64,000 bases of DNA from the NCBI GenBank assembly GCA_023375785.1, contig SZWC01000099.1:1-64000 (forward strand), written 5' to 3'. A program made the translations under genes and the position numbers. This DNA is from Penium margaritaceum (taxonomy: Eukaryota; Streptophyta; Zygnematophyceae; Desmidiales; Peniaceae). The number at the start of each line of letters is the position of its first letter. Position 1 is the stretch's first letter. Below are positions 13,474 to 27,329 of this stretch, piece after piece. Under the pieces are notes generated by a model. That model searched no databases, had not been told where the DNA came from, and saw only the letters and a program-made list of their open reading frames with translations.

Positions 13474-13836
13474 TTATGGCAACCGTGCGTGCAGAGACTT
13501 CCTCGCGACGATGAGACCCGCCGCGTGGAGAGCTGGCAAGAGATGGCGCGTGAGGCTGGGCAGCGTGCCGCAGAGGTAGTGGAAGAACGGGCGGAGGCGT
13601 TCCGAGCCTACCATCGGTACCAGCAATAGTTGTTACGCATACGGGAGGAGGACCCCGCACGTGACCATCTCCATGCTGTTCGGCGCGCCAACGGTCCACT
13701 GGAGTTCCGCCGTGCTCCACGGGCGAACGACCAAGGCAGTGCAAACCGCACAGTGCTTGTGCAAGGACCAGCTCCGGCCGAGGATCCGCCGATGCATGAG
13801 GCCTATGGTTTGCGTATTTTGCTGGGTGACATATAG
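13474..13836 (+). pseudogene. Charged helical coding fragment, decayed
   Basis: One frame is open from 13,474, after a TAG at 13,471, and carries a single internal TAG at 13,627-13,629. It then stays open to a stop at 13,834-13,836. The part before the internal stop is rich in Glu, Arg and Ala with regular hydrophobic spacing, as in an alpha-helical or coiled-coil segment. The part after it is Arg/Pro-rich. No family is recognised. It could be the 3' end of the same broken gene whose Cys/His motifs lie 1.5 kb upstream, because it is on the same strand in the same non-satellite island. It could equally be an unrelated relic. Confidence 0.3.
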
Positions 13837-13840
13837 AGTA

Positions 13841-13854
13841 GTGTGTGTGTGTGT
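13841..13854 (+). repeat. (GT)7 microsatellite
   Basis: Perfect GT run just after the stop codon of the charged coding fragment. Confidence 0.93.
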
Positions 13855-14302
13855 ATGAGTAGAGCAGATCTCCCGACCATCTGCATCTCTGATGAAGTGT
13901 AAGTGCTTTGATTCTTCGAACGACTTTTGTCATATTGCTTGAATCGGTTTGTCTTAGTAAATGCCATCCCGTCTGGTGCATGATTTATCGTCAGCAATCA
14001 CTTGGAATGAATGAGCCTAATTACTGGGATAGGCACGGTGACCATGCTGTAATTTATCCGACATACGCTTGAAGAAGTGAGTTAATCAAGAAAAGAAGCA
14101 TGCGTGACATATGCCCCTTGTTGATTTGGTGAATGATTTGTCGAATGATTAGGAGTAAAAGAGTGGAATAGGACGAGGTAGACGAGAAGAGGGAGGTGAG
14201 TTCCGCCATGGGGAGGGCCGACGCAAACCACAGTCGAGGAGTTGATCCCTACATGCTGTCAGACCCGATTCCGGCCGAAGGCGAAAAAGGGTATAACATG
14301 TG
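13855..14302. other. Non-satellite sequence without a recognisable gene
   Basis: About 450 bp of mixed composition between the second GT run and the start of the minus-oriented satellite. A GTAAGT at about 13,898 and a TCAG near 13,995 could be old intron borders in a 3' untranslated region, but nothing supports this beyond the short motifs. The right edge joins satellite at about 14,303, at a different monomer phase from the left edge of the island (11,510), so this is not a simple insertion into one array. Confidence 0.5.
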
Positions 14303-17300
14303 CTAGGCATGATCTTGCAGGTACAAACAAGGTACGATACTGGTGGCTCGGTGTGGCTACTGTGCGCAATGCCTTGACAAAGTTAGCATGTGCCACTGAC
14401 CATCACCACAAAGTTTACCAAGTAACTTAAAGTTCATGAATCATAACAGGAGTCAGCCACGGTCAGAGTGTCCAATCACAGTGCAGATATACTGGGCATG
14501 ACCTTACAGGTATAAACAAGGTAGGATACTGGTGGCTCTGTGTGGCTATTGTGTGCAATGCCTTGACAAAGTTGGCATGTGCCACAGACCATGACCACAA
14601 ATGTATCAAAGTACATTTAACCGCTATGAATCATAACATGAGTGAGCCACGGTCAGAGTGTCCAATCACAGTGCGGATATACTGGGCATGACGTTGCAGG
14701 TATAAACAAGGTAGAATACCGGTGGCTCGGTGTGGCTATTGTGTGCAAAGTCTTAACAAAGTTGGCATGTGCCACTGACCATGACCACAAATGTACCAAA
14801 GGGACCTTTACTTTTGTTGATCATAGCATGAGTCACCCACGGCCAGAGTGTCCAATCACAGTGCAGAAATACTGGGCATGACATTGCAGGTTCAAAGAAG
14901 GTAGAATAGTGGTGGCTCGGTGTGGCTTTCGTGCGCAATGCCTTGACAAAGTTGGCATGTGCCACTGACCATGACCACAAATGTATCCAAGTGACTTTTA
15001 CTTCTATTGATCATAACACGAGTCAGCCACGGTCGGAGTGTCCAATCACAATGCAGATGTACTAGACATGATCTTACAGGTGCAAACAAGGTAGAATACT
15101 GGTGGCTCAATGTGGCTATTGCGCGTAATGCCTTGACAAAGTTGGCATGTGCCACTGACCATGACCACAGAGTTTACCAAGTGACTTTAACTTCTACGAA
15201 TCGTAACACAAGTGAGCCACGGTCGGAGTGCCCAATCACAGCTCAGATGCACTAGACATGACCTTGAACGCATAAACAAGGTAGAATACTGGTAGCTTGA
15301 TATGGCTATTGTGCGCAATGCCCTAACAAAGTTGGCATGTGCCACTGACAATGACCACGAAGTTTACCAAGTGAATTTAACTTCTACGAATGTAACGCGA
15401 GTCAGCCACAGGCAGAGTGTCCAATCATAGTGCACACATAATATGCATGACCTTGCAGGTATAAACAAGGTTAAATACCGGTGGTTTGGCACGGCTATTG
15501 TGTGCAATGCCTTGACAAAGTTGGCATGTGCCACTGACCATGACCACAAAGTTTACCAAGTACCTTTAACGGCTATGAATCATAACACGAGTCAGCAACG
15601 GTCAGAGTGTCCAGTAACAGTGCAGATATACTGGGCATGACATTGCAGGTATGAACAAGGTATAATATTGGTGGCTTAGTGTGGCTATTGTGTGCAATGC
15701 CTTGACAAAGTTGGCATGTGCCAGTGACCATGACCACAACGTTTACCAAGTGACTTTAACTTCTACGAGTCGTAACACGAGTCAGCCACAGTCAGAGTGC
15801 CCAATCACAGTTTAGATGCACTAGGCATGACCTTACACGTATAAAAAAGGTAGAAAACCGGTGGCTCGATGTCGTTATTGTGCGCAATGCCTTGACAAAG
15901 TTGGCATGTGCCACTGACCATGACCACAAAGTTTACCAAGTGACTTTAACTTCTACGAATCACAACGCAAGTAAGCCACAGTCAGAGTTCCCAATCACAG
16001 TGCACATCTAATATGCATGACCTTGCAGGTATAAACAAGGTAAAAACCCGGTGGCTTGGCACGGCTATTGTGCGCAATGTCTTGACAAAGTTGGCATGTG
16101 CCACTGACCATGAACTAAAAGTTTACCAAGTACCTTAATCAGCTATGAATCATAACACGAGTCAGCCACGGTCAGAGTATCCAATCGCAGTGGGGATATT
16201 ATGGGCATTCCCTTGCAGGTATAAACAAGGTAGAATGCTGGTGGCTCGGTGTGGCTATTGTGCGCAATCCCTTGACAAAGTTGGCATGTGCCACTGACCA
16301 TGACCACAAATGTATCCAAGTGACTTTTACTTCTATTGATCATAACACGAGTCAGCCACGGTCAAAATGCCCAATCACAGTGCACATCTAATATGCATGG
16401 CCTTAGAGGTATAAACAAGGTAAAAAAGTGGTGGCTTGGCACGGCTATTGTGCTCAATGCCTTGACAAATTTGGCATGTGCCACTGACCATGACCACAAA
16501 GTTTACCAAGTTCCTTAAACGGCTATGAATCATAACACAAGTCAGCCACGCTCATAGTGTCCAATCATAGTGCAGATATACTGGGCATGATCTTACAGGT
16601 ATAAACAAGGCAGAATACTTGTGGCTCGGTGTGGCTATTGTGCGCAATGCCTTGACAAAGTTGGCATGTGCCAGTTACCATGACCACAAAGTTTACCAAG
16701 TGACTCTAACTTCTACGAATCATAACACGAGTCAGCCACGGTCAGAGTGTCAATCACAGTGCAGGTATACTCGGCATGACCATGCAGGTATATACAGGGT
16801 AGAATACGGGTGGTTCGGTGTGGCTATTATGCGCAATGCCTTGACAAATTTGGCATGAGCCACTGACCATGACCACAAATGTATCCACGTAACTTTTACT
16901 TCTATTGATCATAACACGAGTCAGCCACGGTCAGAGTGTCCGATCAGAGTGCATATATCCTAGACATGATCTTGCAAGTACAAACAAGAGAATACTGGTG
17001 GCTTGGTGTGGCTATTGTGCGCAATGTCTTGACAAAGTTGGCATGTGCCACTGACCATGACCACAAAGCTTACCAAGTGACTTTAACTTCTACGAATCAT
17101 GACACGAGTCAGCCATGGACAGAGTACCCAATCACAGTGCAAATATAATATGCATGACATTGCAGGTATAAACAGGGAAAAAAACCGTTGGCTTGGTACG
17201 GCTATTGTGCACAATGCCTTGACAAAGTTGGCATGTGCCACTGACCATGACCACAAAGCTTACCAAGTACATTAAATGGCTATGAATCATATCACGGGTC

Positions 17301-20300
17301 AGCCATGGTAAGAGTGTCCAATCACAGTACAGATATACTGGGCATGACCTTCCAGGTATAAACAAGGTAGAATACTGGTGGCTCGGTAAGGCTATTGTGC
17401 GCAATGCCTTGACAAAGTTGGCATGTGCCACTGACCATGACCACAAATGTATCAAAGTGACTTTTACTTCTATTGATCATAACACAAGTCTGCCACGGTC
17501 AGAGTGTCCAATCACAGTGCAAATGTACCAGGCATGACCTTGCAGGTACAAACAAGGTAGAATACTGGTGGCTCGGTGTGGTTATTGTGCGTAATGCTCT
17601 GACAAAGTTGGTATGTGCCACTGACCATGACCACAAATGTATCCAAGTGACTTTTACTCCTATTGATCAAAACACGAGTCCGTCACGGTCAGAGTGATCA
17701 ATCACAGTGCAGATGTACTAGGCATGATCTTGCAGGTGCAAACAAGGTATAATACTGGTGGCTCGGTGTGGCTGTTATGCGCAATGCCTTGACAAAGTTG
17801 GCATGTGCCACTGACCATGACCACAAAGCTTACCAAGTGACTTTAACTTCTACGAATCATAACACGAGTCAGCCATGGTCAGAGTACCCAATCACAGTGA
17901 AAATCTAATATGCATGGCATTGCAGGTATAAACAGGGAAAAAAAACGTTGGCTTGGTACGTCTATTGTGCGCAATGCCTTGACAAAGTCGGCATGTGCCA
18001 CTGACCATGACCACAAAGCTTACCAAGTACATTAAACGGCTATGAATCATAACACGGGTCAGCCATGGTAAGAGTGTCCAATCGCAGTATAGACATACTG
18101 GGCATGACCTTCCATGTATAAACAAGGTAGAATACTGGTGGCTCGGTATGGCTATTGTGCGCAATGCCTTGATAAAGTTGGCATGTGCCACTGACCATGA
18201 CCACAAATGTATCCAAGTGACTTTTACTTCTATTGATCATAACACGAGTCAGCCATGGTCAGAGTGTCCAATCACAGTGCAAATGCACTAGGCATGACCT
18301 TGCAGGCACAAACAAGGTAGAATACTTGTGGCTCGGTGTGGTTATTGTGCGTAATGCCTTAACAAAGTTGGCATGTGCCACTGACCATGACCACAAAGTT
18401 CACCAAGTGACCTTAACTTCTACGAATCGTAACACGAGTCAGCCATGGTCAGAGTGCCCAGTCACAGTTCAGATGTACTAGGCATGACCTTGCAGATATA
18501 AACAGGGTAAAACACCGGTGGCTTGGCACGGCTATTGTGCGCAATGCCTTGACAAAGTTGGCATGTACCACTGACCATGACCACAAATTTTACCAAGTAC
18601 CTTAAACGGCTATGAATCGTAACACGAGTCAGCCACAATCAGAGTGTCCAATCACAGTGCACATATAATGGGCATGACCTTGCAGGTATAAACAAGGTAG
18701 AATGCTGGTGGCCGGGTGTGGCTATTGTGCACAATGCTTTGACAAAGTTGGCATGTGCCACCGACCATGACCACAAATGTATCCAAGTGACTTTTACTTC
18801 TGTTGATCATAACACGAGTCAGCCACAGTCAGAGTGTCTAATCACAGTGAAGATGTACTAGGCATGATCTTGCATATATAAACAAGGTAGAATACTGGTG
18901 GCTCGGTGTGGCTATTGTGCGCAAGGCCTTGACAAAGTTGGCATGTGCCACTGACCATGACCACAAAGATCACCAAGTACCTTAAACGACTATGAATCAT
19001 AGCACAAGTCAGCCACATTCAGAGTGTCCAATCACAGTGCAGATATACTGGGCATGACCTCACAGGTATAAACAAGGTAGAATACTGGTGGCTCGGTGTG
19101 GCTATTGTGCGCAATGCATTTACAAAGTTGGCATGTGCCATTGACCATGACCACAAATGTATCCAAGTTAATTTCACTTCTATTGATCATAACAGGAGTT
19201 AGCCACAGTCAAAGTGTCCAATCGCAGTGCAGATATAATAGGCATGACCTTGCAGGTATAAACAAGGTAGAATACTGGTGGCTAGGTGTGGCTATTGTGC
19301 GTAATGCCTTGACAAAGTTGGCATGTACCACTGACCATGACCACAAATGTATCCAAGTGACTTTTACTTCTATTGATCATAACACGAGTCAGCCATGGTC
19401 AGAGTGTCCAACCTCAGTGAAGATGTACTAGGCATGATCTTGCAGGTGAAAACAATGTATAATATTGGTGGCCCGGTGTGGCTATTGTGCGCAATGCCTT
19501 GATAAAGTTGGCATGTGCCACTGACCATGGCCACAACTTTTATCAAGTACCTTAAACGGCTATAAATCACAACACGTGTCAGCCACGGTCAGAGTGTCCA
19601 AACACAGTGCAAATTTACTGGGCGTGACCTTGCAGGTATAAACATGGTATAATACTGGTGGCTCGGTGTGGCTATTGTGCACAATGCCTTGAAAAAAGTG
19701 ACATGTGCCACTGAACATGACCACAAATGTATCCAAGTGACTTTTACTTCTATTGATCATAGCACGAGTCAGCCATGGTGAGAGTGTCCAATCATAGTGC
19801 AGATGTACTAGGCATGATTTTGCAGGTTTTAAAATGGTAGAATTCTGGTGGCCCGGTGTGGCTATTGTGTGCAATGCCTTGACAAAGTTGCCATGTGCCA
19901 CTGACCATGACCACAAAGTTTACCAAGTGACTTTAACTTCTACGAATCATAACACGAGTCAGCCACGGTCAGAGTGTCCAATCACAGTGCATATATACTG
20001 GGCATGACCTTGCAAGTATAAAAAAGGTAGAATACTTGTGGCTTGGTGTGGCTATTGTGCGCACTGCCTTGACAAATTTGGCATGTGCCACTGACAATGA
20101 CCACAAATTTATCCAAGTGACTTTTACTTCTATTGATCATAACACGAGTCAGCCACGGTCAGAGTGTCCAATCACAGTGCAAATGTACTAGGCGTGATCT
20201 TGCAGGTTCAAACAAGGTAGAATACTGGTGGCTCGGTGTGGCTATTGTGCGCAATGCCATGACAAAATTGGCATGTTCCACTGACCATGACCACAAATGT

Positions 20301-23300
20301 ATCCAAGTGACTTTTACTTGTATTGATCAAAACACAAGTCAGTAACGGTCAGAGTGACCAATCATAGTGCAGATGTACTAGGCATGATCTTGCAAGTGCA
20401 AACGAGGTATAATACTTGTGGCTTGGTGTGGCTGTTATGCGCAATGTCTTGACAAAGTTGGCATGTGCCACTGACCATGACCAAAAATGTATCCAAGTGA
20501 CTTTTATTTCTATTGATCATAATACAAGTCAGCCACGGTCCGAGTGTCCAATCACAGTGCAGATGTACTGGGCATGATCTTGCACTTAAAAACAATGTAG
20601 AATACTGGTGGCTTGGTGTGGCTATTGTGCACAATGCCTAGACAAATTTGGCATGTGGCACTGACCTTGACCACAAATGTATCCGGGTGACTTTTACTTC
20701 TATTGAGCATAACACAAGTCAGCCACGGTCAGAGTGTCCAATCACATTGCAGATATACCAGGCATGATCTTGGAGATGTAAACAAGGTACAATACCGGTG
20801 GCTCGATGTGATTATTGTGCGCAATGCCTTGACAAAGTTGGCATGTGCCACTTACCATGACCACAAAGTTTACCAAGTGACTTTAACTTCTACGACTCAT
20901 AACACGAGTCAGCCACAATCGGAGTGTCCAATCATCGTGTAGATGGACTAGGCATGATCTTACAGGTTCAGAAAAGGTAAAATGCTGGTGGCTCAGTGTG
21001 GCTATTGTGCGCAATGCCTTGACAAAGTTGGCATGTGCTACTGACCATGACCACAAAGTTTACCAAGTGACTCTAACTTCTACGAATCATAACACGAGTC
21101 AGCCACAGTCAGAGTGTCCAATCACAGTGGAAATATACTGGGCATGACCATGCAGGTATATAGAGGGTAGAATACTGGTGGTTCGGTGTGGCTATTATGC
21201 GCAACGCCTTGACAAAGTTGGCATGTGCCACTGACCATGACCACAAATACATCCACGTATCTTTTACTTCGATTGATCATAACACGAGTCAGCCACGGGA
21301 AAATTGTCTGATCATAGTGCAAATGTACTAGGCATGATCTTGCAAGTTCAAACAAGGTAGAATACTCGTGGCTCGGTGTGGCTATTGTGCGCAATGCCTT
21401 GACAAAGTTGGCATGTGCCACTGACCATGACCACAATGTTTACCAAGTACATTAGACGGCTATGAATCATAACACGAGTCAGCCACGGTCAGATTGTCCA
21501 GTCACAGTGCAGATGTACCGGGCATGGCCTTGCAGGTATAAACAAGGTAGAATACGGGTGGCTCAGTGTGGCTATTGTGTGCAATGCATTGACAAAGTTG
21601 GCATGTGCCACTGACCATGACTACAAATGTATCCAAGTGACTTTTACTTCTATTGATCATAATACAAGTCAGCCATGGTCAGAGCGTCCAATCAAAGTGC
21701 AGATGTACTAGGCATGATCTTACAGGTACAAACAAGATAGAATACTGGTGGCTCGGTATGGCTATTATGCACAATGCCTAGACAAAGTTGGCATGTGCCA
21801 CTGACCATAGCCACAACGTTTACCAAGTGACTTTAAGTTCTACGAATCGTAACACGAGTCAGCCATGGTCAGAGTGTCCAATCACAGTACACATCTAATA
21901 TGCATGACCTTACAGGTATAAACAAGGTAAAAACCGGTGGCTTGGCACGGCTATTGTACGCAATGCCTTGACAAAGTTGGCATGAGCCACTTTCCATGAC
22001 CACACGTTTACCGAGTACCTTAAACAGCTTTGAATCATAACACGAGTCAGCCACGATCAGAGTGTCCAATCACAGTGCAGATATACTGGGCATGACCTTG
22101 AAGGTATAAACAATGTAGAATACCTGTGGCTCGGTTTGGCTATTGTGTACAATGCATTCACAAAGTTGGCATGTGCCACTGACCATGACCACAAATGTAT
22201 CCAAGTGACTTTTACTTCTATTGATCATAACACAAAAATCCATGGTTAGAGTGTCCAATCACAGTGCACATGTACTAGGCATGATCTTGCAGGTGCAAAC
22301 AAGGTATAATACTGTTGGCTCGTTGTGGTTATTGTGCGCAATGCGAAGACAAAGTTGGCATGTGCCACTGACCATGACCACAGATGTATCCGAGTGACTT
22401 TTACTTCTATTGATCATAACACGAGTCAGCCATGGTCAGAGTGTCCAATCACAGTGCAGATGTACTAGGCATGATCTTGCAGGTTCAAACAAGGTAGAAT
22501 ATTGGTGGCTCTGTGTGGCTATTCTGCGCAATGCCTTGACAAAGTTGGTATGTGCCACTGACCATGACCAGAAAGTTTACCAAGTACCTTAAACGGCTAT
22601 GAATCATAACACGATTCAGCCACGGTCAGAGTCCCCAATCACAGTGCAGATATACTAAGCATGATCTTGCAAGTACAAACAAGGTAGAATAATGGTGGCT
22701 CGGTGTGGCTATTGTGCGCAATGCCTTGACAAAGCCGGCATGTGGCACTGACCATGACCACAAATGTATCCAAGTGACTTTTACTTCTATTGACCATAAC
22801 ACGAGTCAGCCATGGTCAGAGTCTCCAATCACAGTGCAAATGTACTAGGCATGATATTGCAGGTGCAAACAAGGTAGAATACTGGTGGCTCGGTGTGGCT
22901 ATTGTGTGCAATGCCTTGACAAAGTTGGCATGTGCCACTGACCATGGCTACAAAGTTTACCACATGACTTTAACTTCTACGAATCGTAACACGAGTCAGC
23001 CACAGTCAGAGTGCCCAATCATAGTGCACATCTAATATGCATGAGAGTACAGGTATAGACAAGGTAAAAAACCGGTGGCTTGGCACGGCTATTTTGCGTA
23101 ATGCCTTGACAAAGTTGGCATGTTCCAATGACCATGACCACAATGTTTACGAAGTACCTTAAACGGCTATGAGTCATAACACGAGTCAGCCACGGTCAGA
23201 GTGTCCAATCACAGTGCATGTGAACTATGCATGATCTTGCAGGTGCAATCAAGGTAGAATACAGGTGGCTCGGTGTGGCTGTTGTGCGTAATGCCTTGAC

Positions 23301-25052
23301 AAAGTTGGCATGTGCCACTCACCATGACCACAATGTTTACCAAGTGACTTTAACTTATACAAATCGTAACACGAGTTAGCCACAGTCAGAGTGCCCAATC
23401 ACAGCTTAGATGTACTAGGCATGACCTTGCAGGTACAAACAAGGTCAAAAACCGGTGGCTTGGCACGGCTACTGTGCGCAATACCTTGACAAAGTTGGCA
23501 TGTCCCACTGACCATGACCACCAAGTCTACCAAGTACCTTAAACGACTATGAATCTGAACACGAGTCAGCCACAGTCGGAGTGTCCAATCACATAAAAGG
23601 TATACTAGGCATGACCTTGCAGGTACAAACAAGGTAGAATACTGGTAATGGTGTGACTATTGTGCGCAATGCCTTGACATAGTTGGCATGTGCCACTGAC
23701 CATGACCACAAATGTATCCAAGTGACCTTTACTTCTACTGATCATAACACAAGTCAGCCACGGTCAGAGTGTCTTATCACAGTGCAGATGTACTAGGCAT
23801 GATCTTTCAGGTGCAAACAAGATAGACAACTGGTGGCTCGGTGAGGCTATTGTGTGCAATGCCTTGACAAAGTTGGCATGTGCCACTGACCATGACCACA
23901 TAGTTTACCAAGTGACTTTAACTTCTATGAATTGTAACACGAGTCAGCCACGGTCAGAGTGCCCAATGACATTGCACATGTAATATGCATGACCTTGCAG
24001 GTATAAACAAGGTAAAAACCCGGTGGCTTGGCACGGCTCTTGTATGCAATGCCTTGACAAAGTTGGCATGTGCCACTGACCATGACCACAAAGTTTAACA
24101 AGTACCATAAACGGCTATGAATCATAACACGAGTCAGCCACAATCAGAGTGTCCAATCACTATGCCAATATACTGGGCATGACCTTGAAGGTATAACCAC
24201 GGTAGAATACTGGTGGCTCGGTGTGGCTATTGTGCGCAATGTCTTGACAAAGTTGGCATGTGCCACTGACCATGCCCACAAATGTATCCAAGTGACTTTT
24301 ACTTCCACTGATCATAACACGAGTTAGCCACGGTGAGAGTGTCCAATCATAGTGCAGATATACTAGGCATGATCTTGCAGGTGCAAACAAGGTAGAATAC
24401 TGGTGGCTCGGTGTTGCTATTGTGCGTAATGCCTTGACAAAGTTGGCATGTGCCACTGATCATGACCACAATGTTTACCAAGTGACTTTAACTTATACGA
24501 ATCGTAACACGAGTCACCCACAGTCAGAGTGCCCAATCACAGTTCAGATGTACTAGGCATGACCTTCCATGTATAAACAAGGTCACAAACCGGTGGCTTC
24601 GCACGGCTACTGTGCGCAATGCCTTTACAAAGTAAGCATGTGCCACTGACCATGACCACAAAGTCTACCAAGTACCTTAAACGGCTATGCATCTTAATAC
24701 TGCCACGGTCAGAGTGTCCAATCATAGTGAAGATATACTGGACATGACCTTGCAGGTACAAACAAGGGAAAATACTGGTAACGGTGTGACTACTGTGCGC
24801 AATGCCTTGACAAAGTTGGCATGTGCCATTGACCATGACCACAAGTGTATCTAAGTGACTTTTACTTCTACTGATTATAACACAAGTCAGCCACGGCCAG
24901 AGTGTCCAATCCCATTACAGATGTACTAGGCATGATCTTGCAGGTGTAAACAAGGTAGAATACTAGTGGCTCGGTGTGGCTATTGTGCGCAATGCCTCGA
25001 CAAAGTTGGCATGTGCCTCTGACCATGACCACGTAGTTTACCAAGTGACTTT
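14303..25052 (-). repeat. ~190-bp satellite, array II (minus orientation)
   Basis: The same satellite as at the telomere, now reading as its reverse complement on the top strand (GTTGGCATGTGCCACTGACC recurs every ~190 bp). About 56 monomers of both classes. No inserted element and no gene is seen. The last ~0.75 kb carries private indels, for example a short deletion around 24,690-24,705 and another around 24,776-24,785. Both recur in mirror image at about 49,570 and 49,495, which marks the outer part of the inverted-duplication arm. Confidence 0.97.
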
Positions 25053-25658
25053 TGTTAGAAATAAAGCCTTGACAAGAGAAGAAAGTATCTCGGTCTCAAT
25101 AACGGTTCCAGTCCCATGACTGAACCACCTTGCCCAACGGCTCTCCGGTCGCTCGACCGTTCAGACCCTTCGAATAAGTCATCCCCTAATAAAATGATAC
25201 CTGTCACCCGCGTCCGGCTAGCAGAAAAAAGCCGTTGCTTTGCTCATTTGTCCTGTTCTGTCCTATTTATACCAAGGATGTTCATTCCCTCAAGTTAACC
25301 ACAATAGTTCTATTCATCCTATCCCCCTTTGGTTCTGCGGCTCCGCCGCCGTGTCTTCGCTCTGCTCGCCTATCCCGTCCATTGCCTTCACCCACCACTG
25401 TCTCCTTACGGCTCTTCTCTTTGCCACCCCTAACCTTTGGCTTCCGACGCCTTCCTTGCTTCGCTCTCAAGTTCTCTCACCTGCACTCGGTCTATCTCGG
25501 AGCTCCACTGCCTCGCGTCCTCGTGCGACTCTGCGACTAACTCCTTGGGCTGGCTCTTACCGCTCAGCTTCCGTCACTTCACTATGTTACGTCAGCTTGC
25601 TTCATAGCTTCTTCTTGCTTTAGCTCATGCAGTCCTCGCTCATTGCATTCGTCTTACA
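25053..25658 (+). repeat. 5' LTR of element A
   Basis: 606 bp, beginning TGTTAGAAATAAAG and ending in ACA directly before the primer-binding site. A TATA-like TATTTATA at 25,264-25,271 is the probable promoter. About 65 bp downstream a short hairpin-forming segment, GCGGC-TCC-GCCGC (25,337-25,349), would fall in the transcribed part. Confidence 0.93.
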
Positions 25659-25670
25659 TGGTATTAGAGC
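25659..25670 (+). promoter_or_regulatory. Primer-binding site of element A (initiator-Met tRNA type)
   Basis: TGGTATTAGAGC immediately follows the 5' LTR. It differs at one base from TGGTATCAGAGC, the common plant copia primer-binding site complementary to the 3' end of initiator-Met tRNA, which is found intact in element B. Confidence 0.88.
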
Positions 25671-26149
25671 TTCCGAGGACATCACCTGGTACCTCGTGAC
25701 CAAGTCATCGCTCTACTGCCTCCATTGCGTCCCCTCTCAAATCTACACCTCCCCATCGCCGTCACTGCCACTTCGCGCTCCTCCGCTTCATTAGCAGCTA
25801 ACATCAGCAGCACCGATTGAAGTGCTCCTCGCGCTGAACCAACGCCTTGTCATCCTCAGAAAGCCCTGCGCTCATTCCGTACCAGTGGCCAACAAATTTG
25901 TGACGTGTCGTTAACAACAGCTGCAAGCAGCTCCCAAGCCACCGCTTGCCGTCAACTTCTTGGAAGCTTCCCTGTCGCTCGTCTCCTACTACCTCTCTTC
26001 TCGTCAACCTTGTAAGCACCTCCGCTCTCCTCCTCTCCCCTCATCGGCCTTGTCTGCACCATCTGCCCATGCAAAATCAGTCTCCTCGCACTCGTTGTGC
26101 CACATGGCATCCTCGCACCGCCGTCTCGCATCGTCAGCAGCAGTAGTGC

Positions 26150-27260
26150 AATGCCCGCCACCAGGACATCGGATACCACCATTCTTCCTGCTCGCATTGC
26201 GAGTCAACTGGGGAACAAGCCGTCACTCTCCTAACATCAGCGGACTGGAACCTCTGCTCGCCGTATGACTCCATTTGCTGCAATCAGTCTCCTATAGCCA
26301 ACATGATATCAGACACCGCTAGTCTTCCTGCCCCTTGGTCTCGGGCCAACTGGGAAACAAGCCATACCTCTCTTCAAAGCAGAGCACCTGGTTGCCTCAT
26401 CTGGCCGCCATCCTCTCCCTGCCGCAACCTCCATCTTCTGCATCCGTCACGTGCGCATCACCTCCACCAGCCTTCCCTTCTTCACATCATCACCGTCTGT
26501 CCTCCGTCCTCCTCATCATCTATCTTCCTTGAGCTGCTCTCAGCATCATCCGCGCCGCCTTCTCATCAGTCTTCCTCAGCCTTCGTCATCAGCGCACGTG
26601 GTTTCGCCCCTGCGCCCACTCAGCCATCAGCTGCCTCTAATCCCGTCTCCGCATCATCAGCTCGGCACAAGGATCCGCCCGGTCACATAGCCCGCTTCGT
26701 GACGACCTGCGCCCACGCCAAAAATTTCTGCAGCATACGTGGTTCTGCCCCTGCTCCGACTTCTTTTTCATCAGCATCTGCCCCTCGTCGTCCGCATCTG
26801 GGACTAGCACAAGGATCTGCACGAGCTAGGTGCCCACTCCGCAGCAACCTGCACCCACGCCGGCAGCAGATTTCTCGCGGTGCGTTGGCACCTGCCTTCC
26901 CCTTGCCGCATTCTACCAACTCTATTTCAGCAGCGCACGAGGTCTCGTCCCTGCGTCCACTCCTCTTTTATCAGCCTTTGCCTCCTCATCATCAGCATTT
27001 GCCACCAGCACAAGGATCTGCACGAGCTAACTGCCCGCTTTGCAGCAGCCTGCACCCACGCCAGAAAAAGATTTATTGCGGCGCGTTGGCTCATGCCCTC
27101 CCGTTGCCGCATTCTACTCCTCTACCTCGCAGTGCACGTGGTTTCGCCCTTGCGCCCACCCCGTCAATTATCGGGCTGTCATCCACTTTTGCTTTTTTCG
27201 CTCAGCACAAGGATCCGCCTGGTCGCATCACCCGCTCCGCGACGACATGCTCCCATGCCG
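26150..27260 (+). repeat. Degenerate internal repeats in the leader of element A
   Basis: Two kinds of module recur. The first, centred on AACTGGGGAACAAGCC, appears at about 26,200 and 26,347. The second, containing GTGGTTTCGCCCCTGCGCCC followed by GCACAAGGATCCGCCCGG and a CCCACGCC motif, recurs at about 26,600, 26,737, 26,937 and 27,135. The same modules are in element B and in both mirror copies, so they are a family trait. They read as Ser/Pro/Ala-rich open frames, which I take to be a composition effect. Confidence 0.75.
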
Positions 27261-27329
27261 AAACTTCCACAAGTCGGATTTGCCCCATTCCACCATCCTC
27301 TTCCTCCGTCATCATTGATCTGCAACATC

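Noticed and set aside
13361-13981. 206-codon frame on the minus strand in the island
   Set aside because: It reads through a GT microsatellite (Thr-His repeats), has no domain, and overlaps a more protein-like frame on the plus strand.
11511-14302. Helitron or terminal-inverted-repeat transposon for the island
   Set aside because: I found no terminal inverted repeat, no target duplication, and no TC...CTRR ends with a hairpin at the edges.
14642-24842. Open frames such as 15,007-15,255 or 24,537-24,842 in the minus-oriented satellite
   Set aside because: Same satellite translations on the other strand. Similarity between them reflects DNA repeat identity.
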